A stretch of 64,000 bases of DNA from Mucilaginibacter sp. SMC90 (GCF_022811725.1 NZ_CP094527.1:4650001-4714000); one strand, 5' to 3'; positions 9,401 through 17,838 are shown, counted from the first letter of the stretch. Translations and numbers: made by a program. Notes: generated by a model not told the origin, from the letters alone.

Positions 9401-9428
9401 TATTGGCGCAAACATCACATTGAAATAA
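6405..9428 (+). CDS. susC: SusC/RagA-family TonB-dependent outer-membrane transporter (GlcNAc locus)
   Basis: The 1007-aa barrel imports oligosaccharides across the outer membrane with its SusD partner. A carboxypeptidase-like beta-sandwich (residues about 50-125) precedes the SusC signature and TonB-box region DVVVIGYGT, then the plug and a 22-strand-type barrel ending in a C-terminal aromatic/hydrophobic strand. There is no STN domain, so no anti-sigma signalling is expected. The N-terminus is long; a second ATG at 6483 (residue 27, MTLKLMMLFLLIAGGF) would give a standard signal peptide and may be the real start. susD follows after 4 bases. Confidence 0.93.
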   Translation: MMKLRPPINIYSSALSGDTRSCCWGKMTLKLMMLFLLIAGGFRANAQSHLVNGRVIDSLTLQGVSGATVKIKNTTKGTVANPDGSFKIEVATGAILEISAVNYYPVEIKANQSATMQIMMTSINKTLADVVVIGYGTAKRSDVTGSVSSVPKARLAEIPAPNVLQAMEGTVAGVNITTGTNAPGESPSVVVRGVNTITGSTDPLIVIDGTPFQSLSLNDINTNDIASIDILKDVSATAIYGTRGANGVLLITTKHGKTGKASISLSNYAGPEYFAHKVNPMGPAEYVQKYADYKLEAGITNNLPVPNQYEQENYAAGKTTNWIKEISQQGFIEDHNLSITGGGKDVKYFVSGDFFREKGLLKGFQNKRGSIRSNIDATLASFLTVGANLYMTLNNFDGGRVNLQQAMQMSPYGRFKDPDGNYTIFPMSGDLAFQSPMLGLTTTRNDRRENFITNVYAEVKPLAGLKYRINASYNYLPTLYQYYQGRLAGDITNGSASVTNGERNNWVVENILTYEKNWNKHHIDFTGLYSAQQNREYSSTINASGFINDALQFDALQGASTFSASSSYIKTTLVSQMARINYSYDSRYLITATARRDGYSAFGSNTNKYGTFPSVAVAWNVSNESFMKKAEFVESLKLRGSYGLSGNQSAVIPNSTVTTFSTTSIPSNGKPTTGIVADILGNSDLKWESTYGANLGIDFSLFKGRVSGTIEGYKTTTKNLVLYRQLPAATGYLNIVSNVGKVGNKGIEVTLRTQNIISGAFRWETNFNFAANSNKILDLYGDKKDDLGNRLFIGKPIYVIYDYKQVGVWKVGEDPSKQDPTAIPGDLKFADLDHNGSITSDGKDQTILGQSTPKWTGGVTSAWHYKNFHLSMFIQTVQGVTKYNQLTNFVDYGGRQNVVSGLGYWTPTNQSDVRPSINYVNYLNYGYPQKASFTRIKDATFSYTMPNSLADKLKLSSLTLYVTGRNLATFTNWFGWDPESNYAATGDTGGNYPLVRTFIIGANITLK

Positions 9429-9432
9429 GCAT

Positions 9433-11064
9433 ATGAAAAAATATATCAAACTGCTAACGGTGCTGCTCGCCATTGCTGCGATGCTTAATTCCTGTAAAAA
9501 AGATTTTTTAAAGGAAACCGTTTATTCCAAATTTACCCCTGCCGCACTTAAAGATTCACTTGCATTTGAGGCCGGAATAGTGGGTTTACAATACACTTAC
9601 AACCTATGGAACAACCAAAACGAAAACCAAAACGGCAACCAGGGCTTTTTATGTGTATGGCAAATGGGTACCGATGTAGCCTACAACAAAGCTATCGACG
9701 ATCTGGACCCCATGTCAATCCCCTATACTAACTATGAAAAGCTAACCTCAAGGGATGTATCAATTGATTTTGTTTGGAGATGGTGCTACCTGCTCATTAA
9801 TAATGCTAATAACATAACAACAAACCTTGATCAGCCCGGATTAACGCTATCGGCCGGTTTTAAAAACAGGGTTAAAGGGCAAGCATTGTTTTACCGCGGA
9901 TTAGCTTATAATTACCTGGCCACTTTGTTTGGTGGGGTGCCTATTATCACCGCGCCCCTTACCGCGCCCAAAACTGATTTTAAGCGGGCAACGCTTGATG
10001 ATGTAAACAAGCTTATTGTAGATGACCTTACTTTTGCAAGAGACAATGCGCCAACGGTTGACCAATTGGCTGTGCCATCAACTCCTCATAAAGCTATGGC
10101 CTCACAATTGCTGGCCGAAGTTTACCTGCGAATGGGCAAAAACGCCGAAGCTGAAACCGAATGTAACGCCGTTATCAACAGCGGTTATTTCAGCCTGGTC
10201 AGGAACCGTTATGGCGTACATGCCAACCAGCCGGGTGATGCTTTTGCCGATATGTTCATTTTTGGCAATCAGCGCCGCAACCAGGGCAATACTGAAGCTA
10301 TCTGGGTTCAGGAAACAGAAAACCCAGCCTCGGTACCCAATGGTGCCGGGCCTGATATAGACAGTAAGTTTCCGGGATATCACTTTACCGGCTCGCAGCA
10401 CCGCAGAGCCTGGGGCAGCCGTTACTATAATGAGCCCGGCATGATCATTGGCGATAGTTTAGGCGGCCGCGGTATCAGCCGTATGGCTTTAACTTATTTT
10501 GTGCTCAATTTGTACGACAAGAATGACATGCGCAATTCGCAGTACAATTTACGCCGCAAATATTATTATAATGATCCGTCAAGCCCGTTATATGGCAAAT
10601 TGGCCGCGGGGCCCGGCATTGATACCAACCGTAATATTGTACCCAAAACCAACAAGTGGGACCAATTTGACCCCAACGATGACTTTGGCAGCAGCATGAT
10701 CAAGGATATGATCATTATGCGTTTGGGCGAAACTTATTTACTTAAGGCAGAGGCTCAATTTAAACAAGGTAACACGGCAGGCGCTGCCACAAGTATCAAC
10801 ATACTGCGCGACAGGGCCCACGCCCCAATAGTAAATGCAGGGCAAATTACCATGGACTTTATTTTGGATGAGCGCGTACGCGAGCTGGTGGCCGAAGAGA
10901 ACCGCCGCATGACACTGATGCGTACCAAAACATTGGTTGAGCGGGTTAAAAACCGTGGCCAGAAAATCACCGGCGTATCTGATAAATATTTGTTGCTGCC
11001 TATACCTCAATCAGAAATAGACCTGAATAAGGATGCACAACTAACACAAAACCCAGGCTATTGA
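9433..11064 (+). CDS. susD: SusD/RagB-family surface glycan-binding lipoprotein (GlcNAc locus)
   Basis: The 543-aa lipoprotein has a signal sequence ending in a lipobox (AMLNSC, Cys near residue 17), so it is lipid-anchored on the outer membrane. It shows the TPR-containing SusD fold and the family C-terminus (LLPIPQSEIDLN near the end, then QNPGY). It caps the SusC channel and captures oligosaccharides, here presumably GlcNAc-containing. It is co-transcribed with susC and followed by a bidirectional terminator. Confidence 0.93.
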   Translation: MKKYIKLLTVLLAIAAMLNSCKKDFLKETVYSKFTPAALKDSLAFEAGIVGLQYTYNLWNNQNENQNGNQGFLCVWQMGTDVAYNKAIDDLDPMSIPYTNYEKLTSRDVSIDFVWRWCYLLINNANNITTNLDQPGLTLSAGFKNRVKGQALFYRGLAYNYLATLFGGVPIITAPLTAPKTDFKRATLDDVNKLIVDDLTFARDNAPTVDQLAVPSTPHKAMASQLLAEVYLRMGKNAEAETECNAVINSGYFSLVRNRYGVHANQPGDAFADMFIFGNQRRNQGNTEAIWVQETENPASVPNGAGPDIDSKFPGYHFTGSQHRRAWGSRYYNEPGMIIGDSLGGRGISRMALTYFVLNLYDKNDMRNSQYNLRRKYYYNDPSSPLYGKLAAGPGIDTNRNIVPKTNKWDQFDPNDDFGSSMIKDMIIMRLGETYLLKAEAQFKQGNTAGAATSINILRDRAHAPIVNAGQITMDFILDERVRELVAEENRRMTLMRTKTLVERVKNRGQKITGVSDKYLLLPIPQSEIDLNKDAQLTQNPGY

Positions 11065-11085
11065 TCCGGGTGATATCAATACCCC

Positions 11086-11119
11086 TAAAAGGCCGGTAAC
11101 AACAGTTCCCGGCCTTTTA
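11086..11119. terminator. Bidirectional terminator between susD and the lacI-type gene
   Basis: An 11-bp perfect stem (11086-11096 with 11109-11119) has a GGCCGG/CCGGCC core, flanked by A- and T-rich tracts. Its right arm includes the regulator's stop codon, so the two convergent genes share it. Confidence 0.8.
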
Positions 11120-12178
11120 ATTTTTATAGTAATGGAAGTTTTCTTTGGTAATGATATCTATTGGCATGTAGTTGGTGCGCTCTGCATCGCCTAAGCCAAA
11201 AAGATGTTTATAAAGCGCCATAATACCCAGGTAGCCCTGCTCTTTGGGACGCTGGCTGATAATAAATGAAATGGATTCATTTTCGAGACAGCGGATATTT
11301 TCCTCAATAAAGTCGTAACCGATCAGTATCAATTTTTGCGGATGATCTGCCAGTACGCGCGCTACCACATTTACCCGGGAGTTAGTGACAAATAATACCC
11401 GTGCCCTTGGAGCCGAAACCAGCGCTTTACTGAGCTGCTTTTTAACCGATTGGATATCGGTATGGTTGATATTAAGTGTGAGTATGGTATTAGCAATGCT
11501 ATGTTCTTCAAAGTATCTGCGAAAACCCTGCTCTTTGCGCAACAAATGGTGATCGAGCTCAAGCTCAGTTGAAATGTTGACTATAAATATATCATCAGCT
11601 TCGCGGGCCATCATACTGATGATCTGCGCTGCAAGGCGGCCGCTTTGGAACAGATCGGGACCTATATAACTTAAGCTCTCCTGCCTCGGCAGATCTGAGT
11701 TGATAAAAACAAAGGGAATGTTGCCCTCGCTTAGCTTCTTGGTAAGCATAAGCGATTCTTCGATAAACGACGGAGCCAGCAATACGCCCTGAACATCTGC
11801 AGCCAGAACTTGTTCACCGGCATCGGCAAAACTATTTTTTGAATCCGAATCGTAAAAAAAATGGATGACGCTTATGCCAAACTGTTTTAACTCATCCACC
11901 GCCTGCGTAATACCGGCCAGCGGGTATGACCAGTAATTGGTTTCGCTGGATGTTTTGGGAATGAGCACGCCAATATTTACCTGGTTGCGACGCGCCAAAA
12001 GACTGGCCATTTTATTGGGCCTGAAATTTAGTTCTTCGATGATGGCATTGACCTTTTTGCGGGTTTCATCTGATACGCCCTTGCGGTTATGGATTACCCT
12101 GTCAACCGTACCAATTGAAACGTTAGCGAGCCGGGCAATTTCCTTAACACCCGTTGGGTTTGAGTTACTTTCTTTCAT
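11117..12178 (-). CDS. LacI-family transcriptional regulator of the GlcNAc locus
   Basis: The 353-aa protein has an N-terminal LacI helix-turn-helix (residues about 11-52, VKEIARLANVSIGTVDRVI then GVSDETRKKV) and a periplasmic-binding-type effector domain (about 65-340). LacI proteins bind palindromes with a central CG, and CGTGTACGTACACG fits that pattern. One copy sits upstream of this gene and three others in front of GH20, permease and susC. The likely effector is GlcNAc, GlcNAc-6-P or GlcN-6-P. The hinge LARR follows LxxRPNKMAS as is common in this family. Role and effector are inferred from position and operator distribution. Confidence 0.9.
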   Translation of the reverse strand: MKESNSNPTGVKEIARLANVSIGTVDRVIHNRKGVSDETRKKVNAIIEELNFRPNKMASLLARRNQVNIGVLIPKTSSETNYWSYPLAGITQAVDELKQFGISVIHFFYDSDSKNSFADAGEQVLAADVQGVLLAPSFIEESLMLTKKLSEGNIPFVFINSDLPRQESLSYIGPDLFQSGRLAAQIISMMAREADDIFIVNISTELELDHHLLRKEQGFRRYFEEHSIANTILTLNINHTDIQSVKKQLSKALVSAPRARVLFVTNSRVNVVARVLADHPQKLILIGYDFIEENIRCLENESISFIISQRPKEQGYLGIMALYKHLFGLGDAERTNYMPIDIITKENFHYYKN

Positions 12179-12200
12179 GTTCAGGCACCAAATATACAGA

Positions 12201-12230
12201 CGAATTTATTTATTCGATCTTCTTTTCAAA
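12201..12230 (-). promoter_or_regulatory. Possible promoter of the lacI-type gene
   Basis: On the minus strand, TTTG (12227-12230) precedes TAAATTCG (12201-12208) by 18 bases. The -7 octamer is identical to that of the GH20 promoter. The operator lies about 50 bases upstream of this -33 box, so repression of the regulator itself would be weaker or indirect. Confidence 0.45.
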
Positions 12231-12267
12231 ATGCTTGTGTTGTTTTTACACAAAGCTTCACAAAAGT

Positions 12268-12307
12268 AAATAAATCTTAACGTGTACGTACACGTTAAGA
12301 TTTATTT
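12268..12307. promoter_or_regulatory. 40-bp perfect palindrome containing LacI-type operator, copy 4
   Basis: The core CGTGTACGTACACG is at 12281-12294. Symmetry continues without mismatch to 12268 and 12307, giving 20-base arms. It lies between the regulator gene and nagX, which are transcribed away from each other. The extra symmetry beyond the 14-mer is absent at the other three copies. Confidence 0.9.
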
Positions 12308-12367
12308 TAGTTAAATTGCAGAGTAATTATTTCCAAAACATAAAACACCTATTATCCAAGCACATTA

Positions 12368-13480
12368 ATGAACCCAGTAAAAGACCGTCTGCAATCGTTA
12401 GATGTTTTTCGTGGCCTCACCATTGCGGCAATGATCATTGTTAATACTCCCGGCGACCATGACCACGTTTTTGGCCCATTAAAGCATTCCGAATGGAACG
12501 GCTGTACCCCTACCGACCTGGTATTTCCCTGCTTTATTTTCATGATGGGTATTTCAATTGTTTTTGCGCTTCAATCAAAAAGAAGCGATCCTGAAAAACG
12601 CAGGAGTATTGTTCTTAAATCGTTAAAAAGAATGGTTTTATTGATCCTTATTGGATGGGGAATCCAGTTGGTATATCATTTTGACTTTAACACATTGCGT
12701 TTTCCCGGGGTATTACCACGATTAGGTGTTGTATATTTTTTATCGGCAATAATCTATCTATATGTCCCGCAAAAAGGCTGGAAATACATTTTTGGAGCAA
12801 TTTTAATTGGATATTATGTCACGATATGTCTTATCCCCTTGCAAGGTTCTAATGCAGTGACGCCAACACACAACATCGCAGCAGTTATCGACCGGTTCTT
12901 TTTTTCTGAAAACCACCTTGCCAAATTTGCTTATACTGATCCTTGCGGCATATTGGGCACCCTGCCTGCTGTTTGTTCAGCTATGATCGGGTTATATGCC
13001 GGTACAATATTAAAAGAGGCAAAATTATCAGCAAACAATAAATTCGGCAGCATTGCCGTACTGGGATCCTTATTCATTGTAGCCGGGCTATTGTTCAACC
13101 TTATATTCCCTCTAAACAAACCGCTTTGGTCAAGCTCCTACGTATTATTTGCAGGCGGGATCTGTATGGTGGTCTTTGCCCTTTGTTATCTGCTCATTGA
13201 TATCAAAAAGGTTAAAATGCCATATTGGTTATTTTCGGTATTTGGCGTTAATGCTATTGCCTCCTACGTTTTATCCGAAGTGTTATCTAAGCCTTTAAGT
13301 TTGATACATGTCACAACCGCTCAGGGTAAAAGCTCGGGCATGCATATTATTAACGATCTGTTTTTTAAAAATATCATAAGCCCGCAATGGGCATCGTTAG
13401 CTACGGCTTTAGTATTTACGCTGTTGGTTTGGCTTCCGATGTTTGCATTTTATAAGAAGAAGGTAATCGTGAAAATTTAG
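12368..13480 (+). CDS. nagX: NagX / HGSNAT-like multipass membrane acetyltransferase
   Basis: The 370-aa polytopic inner-membrane protein opens with RLQSLDVFRGLTIAAMIIVN, the hallmark of the acyltransferase/heparan-alpha-glucosaminide N-acetyltransferase-like family (COG4299). It continues with GCTPTDLVFPCFIFMMGIS, and about ten hydrophobic segments follow. In lysosomes HGSNAT acetylates terminal glucosamine across the membrane; bacterial members recur in GlcNAc/chitin regulons as NagX. The gene is divergent from the LacI-type regulator and shares the operator. It may re-acetylate periplasmic glucosamine residues so that the GH20 and permease can use them; this is inference. Confidence 0.85.
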   Translation: MNPVKDRLQSLDVFRGLTIAAMIIVNTPGDHDHVFGPLKHSEWNGCTPTDLVFPCFIFMMGISIVFALQSKRSDPEKRRSIVLKSLKRMVLLILIGWGIQLVYHFDFNTLRFPGVLPRLGVVYFLSAIIYLYVPQKGWKYIFGAILIGYYVTICLIPLQGSNAVTPTHNIAAVIDRFFFSENHLAKFAYTDPCGILGTLPAVCSAMIGLYAGTILKEAKLSANNKFGSIAVLGSLFIVAGLLFNLIFPLNKPLWSSSYVLFAGGICMVVFALCYLLIDIKKVKMPYWLFSVFGVNAIASYVLSEVLSKPLSLIHVTTAQGKSSGMHIINDLFFKNIISPQWASLATALVFTLLVWLPMFAFYKKKVIVKI

Positions 13481-13665
13481 TCATTATGTTAAGTATAAAC
13501 TTTACGAGCATACCTTTTTGATCGGAATTATGATATTTCACCATTTCTGCTCCACCATCCACTATGGCGTGTCATAGAGAAGATTTTGTTAATATCGTAC
13601 CTTTGTACTGCTAAATTTTCGTGTACAGATCATGTTTCACGTTAATTGTTATAAATAAATAGTCA

Positions 13666-13953
13666 ATGAAAACTTTAACAGAATTTAAAGCATCATTAAA
13701 TTCAGCACAGCCTGTTAGCGGGTTATCCGCTCAGTTAAAAAGCCTTTGGTATGACGGTAAAGGTGATTGGCACCAGGCACATGCTCAGGTTGATCATCTG
13801 AACGACCTTGCTTCGGCATGGGTACACGCGTATCTGCACCGTAAGGAAGGAGATATTTGGAATGCCGATTATTGGTATGGCAAGGCAAAACAAATTCGCC
13901 CGAACATATCTTTAGAGCAGGAATGGGAACAATTGGTGTTACAGTTTCTTTAA
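13666..13953 (+). CDS. Small conserved hypothetical protein (95 aa)
   Basis: This 95-residue soluble protein has no signal peptide. It is rich in Trp, His and Asp, with the segments LKSLWYDGKGDWHQAHAQVD, HAYLHRKEGD and NADYWYGKAKQ. I recall similar small proteins with the WYDGKGDWxxAH...AYLHRKEGDxxNAxYWY pattern across many bacteria, but no function is known to me. The regular helical pattern suggests a TPR-like helical hairpin fold. It stands alone between nagX and a terminator. Confidence 0.8.
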   Translation: MKTLTEFKASLNSAQPVSGLSAQLKSLWYDGKGDWHQAHAQVDHLNDLASAWVHAYLHRKEGDIWNADYWYGKAKQIRPNISLEQEWEQLVLQFL

Positions 13954-14113
13954 CCTAATAATTCGATTATAAAGGCAATTACTCATCAATAAGGATCAAC
14001 AAATTTTATATTTCAAAGCATTTACCGATAAACCTGCATTTATCTTAAATCATATAGCTAATTATTTTCGGCTATCAGATAAAAGCTGTTTATTGCTAAC
14101 TTATTAATATCAT

Positions 14114-14164
14114 TAATATCAAAAAATGAACAGGCTTTTAAATCCTGTTCATTTTTTGATATTA
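14114..14164. terminator. Strong bidirectional terminator
   Basis: A 21-bp perfect stem (14114-14134 with 14144-14164) has a 9-base loop, an A6 run in one arm and a T6 run in the other. It separates the 95-aa gene from the convergent glycosidase operon. Confidence 0.92.
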
Positions 14165-14220
14165 GGAGAGGTAAAAGCTAAACTTTGGCTTTTACTATTG
14201 CGTGCGTTTTACTTCTGCAA

Positions 14221-16275
14221 TTAGTGACGGAGATCAACCAATACAGCTTTACCTTCCTGCACCTTGTAGCTTTTCTTCATATTCATATAACTCACTATTA
14301 CCTTCAAGTTATTTTTTGCCCCACGGATAACTTTCAGATCAAAGACCGTCCCGAATGCATGAATATTGTTCAGGCTCACTTCCGGCCAATCCTTTGGTAA
14401 CCTCGGTGTACATTGAAAACTGTTAAACCCCGACGGACGAATACCAAAAAGACCTTCGATGAAAATACGGCAGTATAAACCGCTTTCGGCCGAAAGATGC
14501 CGCTGGTTCCCTTCCGGATAAGCTTCAACCGGGTATGGAACATGCTCGCCTAAAAGGCGGCGGCGCGAATAATACTTTAAAAACCTGATGGCCTTTTCTG
14601 TTGCGCCTGCCTGCAGCACCCCACGAAGTGCGTACAAGGTAGACCGGTCCCAAAAAGTTTCTGTACCGGCCTGGGTAGCCAGCCCATCGGCAGTCCAGAG
14701 CTGCGGAGAGAATAGTGCATTTATGGTACCACTGCTACGATCATAAATACCCATGGTTAACGGTACACAGATCCAGGAACGCAACACAGTATTGGTTTCA
14801 TAATACCGATAGGTATGAAATCCTGCTATATCCGCACCAAAGTATTTTTCGATGGCTGCTTTAAGCAGCGCTGCCCGCTTTATGTATTGATCGGACTCAC
14901 TTTTGGGCAAATGCAGCTGCCCGCTCAGAAACGATGCCGAAATCAAGGCATCATAATATAAGGAATTGGTAGACAGGTTGGCTTTACCTGCCGGAAACCG
15001 CCCTTCAAGCTCGTCACTTTGCGATTCCACAACACCCTGCTTGTTGATATGCCTGCGGTTATACTCCAGGCACCATGAAATCAGCGGCCAAAGTACCTTT
15101 GCCGAGTCTGCATTTCCCAATGTAAGCGCATACCGCGAAGCACCGTAAGCAATCATAGCCTGGTCGCCCCTATCGCCCGCGCCTTTCCAAACGGTATCGC
15201 CTTCGGCCACTATCGAACTTGGAAGCGGTTTATAGTCGGGGTTCATATAACTTGCAAACAACCTGTAAGCATTCATGGCAGATAGTTTACCGAGCCTATC
15301 GCCCGAAAAAGCAAAATAAGGATTAACATATTCTGCCTGGTCATTGGCCCAGATGGCTGCGTAATAAGATAATCCGCCCGGGCCATGCATATACCCTCCT
15401 TTTGTCTTAAAAATGCTTTCCGTAGCCCTGATCTTGGCAAAAGCAAACATCGCATTCAAAACACTGTCGGGAGTTTTGAGCTGCAATGGGGCTTCAATTT
15501 CATCAATACGATGCTGCCGGGCCTGCTCTTCCAAAGCGGGTATGATAGGTTGCACCGATTGTGGATGATCAGTTGCCAGGTAACCAATGGCAAAGGTATA
15601 CGATTGGCTGGGCTGCAATATTTTGCGGCCATCATTTACAGATTGTGCAATGACGGTATGTGGTGCGCCTTTACTTTGAAGTGTATCTGTTGTTACTTCG
15701 CGCTTCAAGTGTTCCATAACTACCGTTACCGGTTTACCGCTTACATTGGTAAACTTATAAGTTTCAATAGCCATAGGTTTTTCTGTTGATGGGAATAAAC
15801 TATGTTCTATCTTAACCTGCTTTAACCTATCTGTACGATAGGTGATGCGCATAATGCCATGCTGATTGATGCTGGCGGCCGGTAAATCTGTACCGCCCTT
15901 TGCAGGGTCGGGCCACAGCAACTCACCCTCAACATACATTCGCGGCAAGGCATTATCATCAAACGTGTAGGCAATATGGCTCCGTGTGTCATCGGGCAGC
16001 ATCCGGAATGTTGGGAAAACAACAGTGCGTGACAAATGGCACAAACCTGCTGTATCAACGTTGTAGGATACCCATAAAGACACCTTTTCGCCCGACATTT
16101 CGATATGATCTGCATGAGGCAGACGGCCATTAATATTCCAGGTAATACTACCGTCTGGCTGCAAAGCCCATCTGTCCTGTTGTTGTGGCAGAGCTAATTG
16201 CTGGGCTGAGACTAAGCCCTGCTGTGCAAAAAATATAATTAAAGCGGAGTAAAATTGGCGCAAGTAAGAATTCAT
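14221..16275 (-). CDS. Secreted six-hairpin (alpha/alpha)6 glycosidase-like protein
   Basis: The 684-aa protein has a signal peptide (residues about 1-24, ending VSAQ). An N-terminal beta-sandwich-like half (30-260) is followed by a helical-toroid half (270-600) and a short C-terminal beta domain. The toroid contains GPGGLSYYAAIWANDQAEY, DRGDQAMIAYGASRYAL and SQSDELEGRFPAGKANLSTNSLYY, which suit the inverting (alpha/alpha)6 glycosidase superfamily (GH15/GH63/GH78-like). I cannot assign a CAZy family. It is the distal gene of a two-gene unit whose promoter carries the direct-repeat operator, so its substrate should be that handled by the adjacent SusCD. Confidence 0.75.
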   Translation of the reverse strand: MNSYLRQFYSALIIFFAQQGLVSAQQLALPQQQDRWALQPDGSITWNINGRLPHADHIEMSGEKVSLWVSYNVDTAGLCHLSRTVVFPTFRMLPDDTRSHIAYTFDDNALPRMYVEGELLWPDPAKGGTDLPAASINQHGIMRITYRTDRLKQVKIEHSLFPSTEKPMAIETYKFTNVSGKPVTVVMEHLKREVTTDTLQSKGAPHTVIAQSVNDGRKILQPSQSYTFAIGYLATDHPQSVQPIIPALEEQARQHRIDEIEAPLQLKTPDSVLNAMFAFAKIRATESIFKTKGGYMHGPGGLSYYAAIWANDQAEYVNPYFAFSGDRLGKLSAMNAYRLFASYMNPDYKPLPSSIVAEGDTVWKGAGDRGDQAMIAYGASRYALTLGNADSAKVLWPLISWCLEYNRRHINKQGVVESQSDELEGRFPAGKANLSTNSLYYDALISASFLSGQLHLPKSESDQYIKRAALLKAAIEKYFGADIAGFHTYRYYETNTVLRSWICVPLTMGIYDRSSGTINALFSPQLWTADGLATQAGTETFWDRSTLYALRGVLQAGATEKAIRFLKYYSRRRLLGEHVPYPVEAYPEGNQRHLSAESGLYCRIFIEGLFGIRPSGFNSFQCTPRLPKDWPEVSLNNIHAFGTVFDLKVIRGAKNNLKVIVSYMNMKKSYKVQEGKAVLVDLRH

Positions 16276-16310
16276 TAAATATGATTAGATAAGGATGTTA
16301 TTGATTGTTG

Positions 16311-17768
16311 TTATTTAACGCTGATTTTTACCTGTTGCCCCGGTTTAACTATAACCTCCGCAAAAGAAACCTGCTTTCCCCAATTGTCCGTTAAATGCCC
16401 AAGGGACACTTGCTTATCATTTACAAAAGCATGCTTATAAATACCGTAAAACATCGCTTTCCATTTAAGCTGCTGTTTCCCGCCGTTATTCAGAGAAGAT
16501 TGCCGGGTATTTTGATGACTAACATTGATCACGGTACCCAGCAGTGGTAAATTACTGATTGCCGCATTACCGTTATCCGTTGCCTTATAAATAGTACTGA
16601 TGCTTTGCGAACGGGCATCAGGCGTTATCCCCATCAAACCCTGTACAATGCCTTCAATAACACCAAAGGAAACTTCCGGGTATTCCCTTCTGGCAGTGCT
16701 TTTATCAGACAAATAGAGTATATAATCGCGGGCCTTTCCCCATGAATTGTTGTTATAAAATATCAAAGGCAGGTAGGATGTATTTTCCACATTCCAGGTT
16801 TTGGAGCTTAGGTGCCCTAACGTTTGCCTGATACGTTTACTGTCTTTCAGGGCATCAAACCAAAGCAAAAAGGTTTCGCCCTCGTCCCTGCCAAAGTGAT
16901 GATCATTGCTGTAATAGGTAAAATATAAGTTCTCTTTCGCATCCCACCAGTCGGCCTCTAAACGATGCCTGTATTTTTCGGCTTTTAGTGCATATATTGA
17001 TGCTTCGGGCTTATCACCTTTACTGGCCAGTATAGCCGAATAAGTTAACAATCCCCGGTAAAGTGCAGCTACCAGGTCGGCGCCGGTTTTAAGATTGGGC
17101 ACCCCTTCCGAATAGGATGGTAAACCACGGCAGCGATGAAAAGAGTCGCTTTCGTTAAAAGGCACAGGTGCATTGGGGTGAGCCGGCCTGTTTAACATAG
17201 AGTCGGCAGCAAGCACCCAGGTATCTATATAATCCTTGACGGTTTTTTCCTGAAACTGAACAAACACCGGGTCATTGATATAATATTTATTGCCTGTCCA
17301 CAAATAAAGCCGCCAACTGGCATACAGCACATCAAAATTTGCCGGAAGATTGTACCAAAATTCCTGGTCATTCCTGTAATCCTCAGGAGCAGGCTTACCT
17401 GCTTTGTTCATCTCCCAATAAGAACACCAGTTTTTTGACGCTGATATATTACGCGCAAATAAAGTGAGCATATTGTGATTTTCACGTTGTAATCCTAATA
17501 TCTCCGCACCTATGCTTTGGTGTGATACATCGCGCATACAAAAAGCATCACGCGGCGGCAATGCCGATTCATACCAGGGACCTACCGGATCTGCAGGGTG
17601 CCCTTTATAATGAAGGGCCATGCTCTTGGCCCATGCAAAAGCCTGCTCAATTTTCTTATCTGATGAGGTAAATTTCACGTCCTGGGCAAAAGCCGCAGTA
17701 GTAATAAACATACAAAGCATCACCATAATGGTAAACAGCCTGTATGTTGACGAAACCATAGTATTCAT
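16311..17768 (-). CDS. Second secreted (alpha/alpha)6 glycosidase-like protein
   Basis: The 485-aa protein has a signal peptide (ending TTAAFAQ, near residue 29). The mature part is almost wholly a six-hairpin toroid: PPRDAFCMRDVSHQ, YLWTGNKYYIND, GRDEGETFLLW and EYPEVSFGVIEGIVQGLMG. PRDxxxMRD and the acidic GRDEGE segment are plausible active-site contributors. The family is not certain. The gene lies 35 bases upstream of the 684-aa enzyme on the same strand and is first in the unit, directly behind a well-formed promoter and operator. The two enzymes probably act in sequence on one oligosaccharide. Confidence 0.75.
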   Translation of the reverse strand: MNTMVSSTYRLFTIMVMLCMFITTAAFAQDVKFTSSDKKIEQAFAWAKSMALHYKGHPADPVGPWYESALPPRDAFCMRDVSHQSIGAEILGLQRENHNMLTLFARNISASKNWCSYWEMNKAGKPAPEDYRNDQEFWYNLPANFDVLYASWRLYLWTGNKYYINDPVFVQFQEKTVKDYIDTWVLAADSMLNRPAHPNAPVPFNESDSFHRCRGLPSYSEGVPNLKTGADLVAALYRGLLTYSAILASKGDKPEASIYALKAEKYRHRLEADWWDAKENLYFTYYSNDHHFGRDEGETFLLWFDALKDSKRIRQTLGHLSSKTWNVENTSYLPLIFYNNNSWGKARDYILYLSDKSTARREYPEVSFGVIEGIVQGLMGITPDARSQSISTIYKATDNGNAAISNLPLLGTVINVSHQNTRQSSLNNGGKQQLKWKAMFYGIYKHAFVNDKQVSLGHLTDNWGKQVSFAEVIVKPGQQVKISVK

Positions 17769-17782
17769 GTAGTTGATTTAAA

Positions 17783-17836
17783 TTGGTCTATTCTGGTCTA
17801 TTTTATAAAAATAGGTAATTTTATTTATTGTCCAAA
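17783..17836 (-). promoter_or_regulatory. Promoter plus direct-repeat operator of the glycosidase pair
   Basis: Minus-strand promoter: TTTG (17833-17836), 19-base spacer, TATTTTTA (17806-17813). Downstream, at 17783-17802, plus-strand TTGGTCTATTCTGGTCTATT contains TGGTCTATT twice with a 10-base period, one DNA turn. The identical 20-mer lies in the same position relative to the promoter of the SusC gene at 25450. Confidence 0.85.
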
Positions 17837-17838
17837 CT

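Noticed and set aside
9433..11064. Possibility that the tandem susCD pairs are recent duplications of one another
   Set aside because: The three pairs differ strongly in sequence, subfamily and neighbours; they are separate systems.
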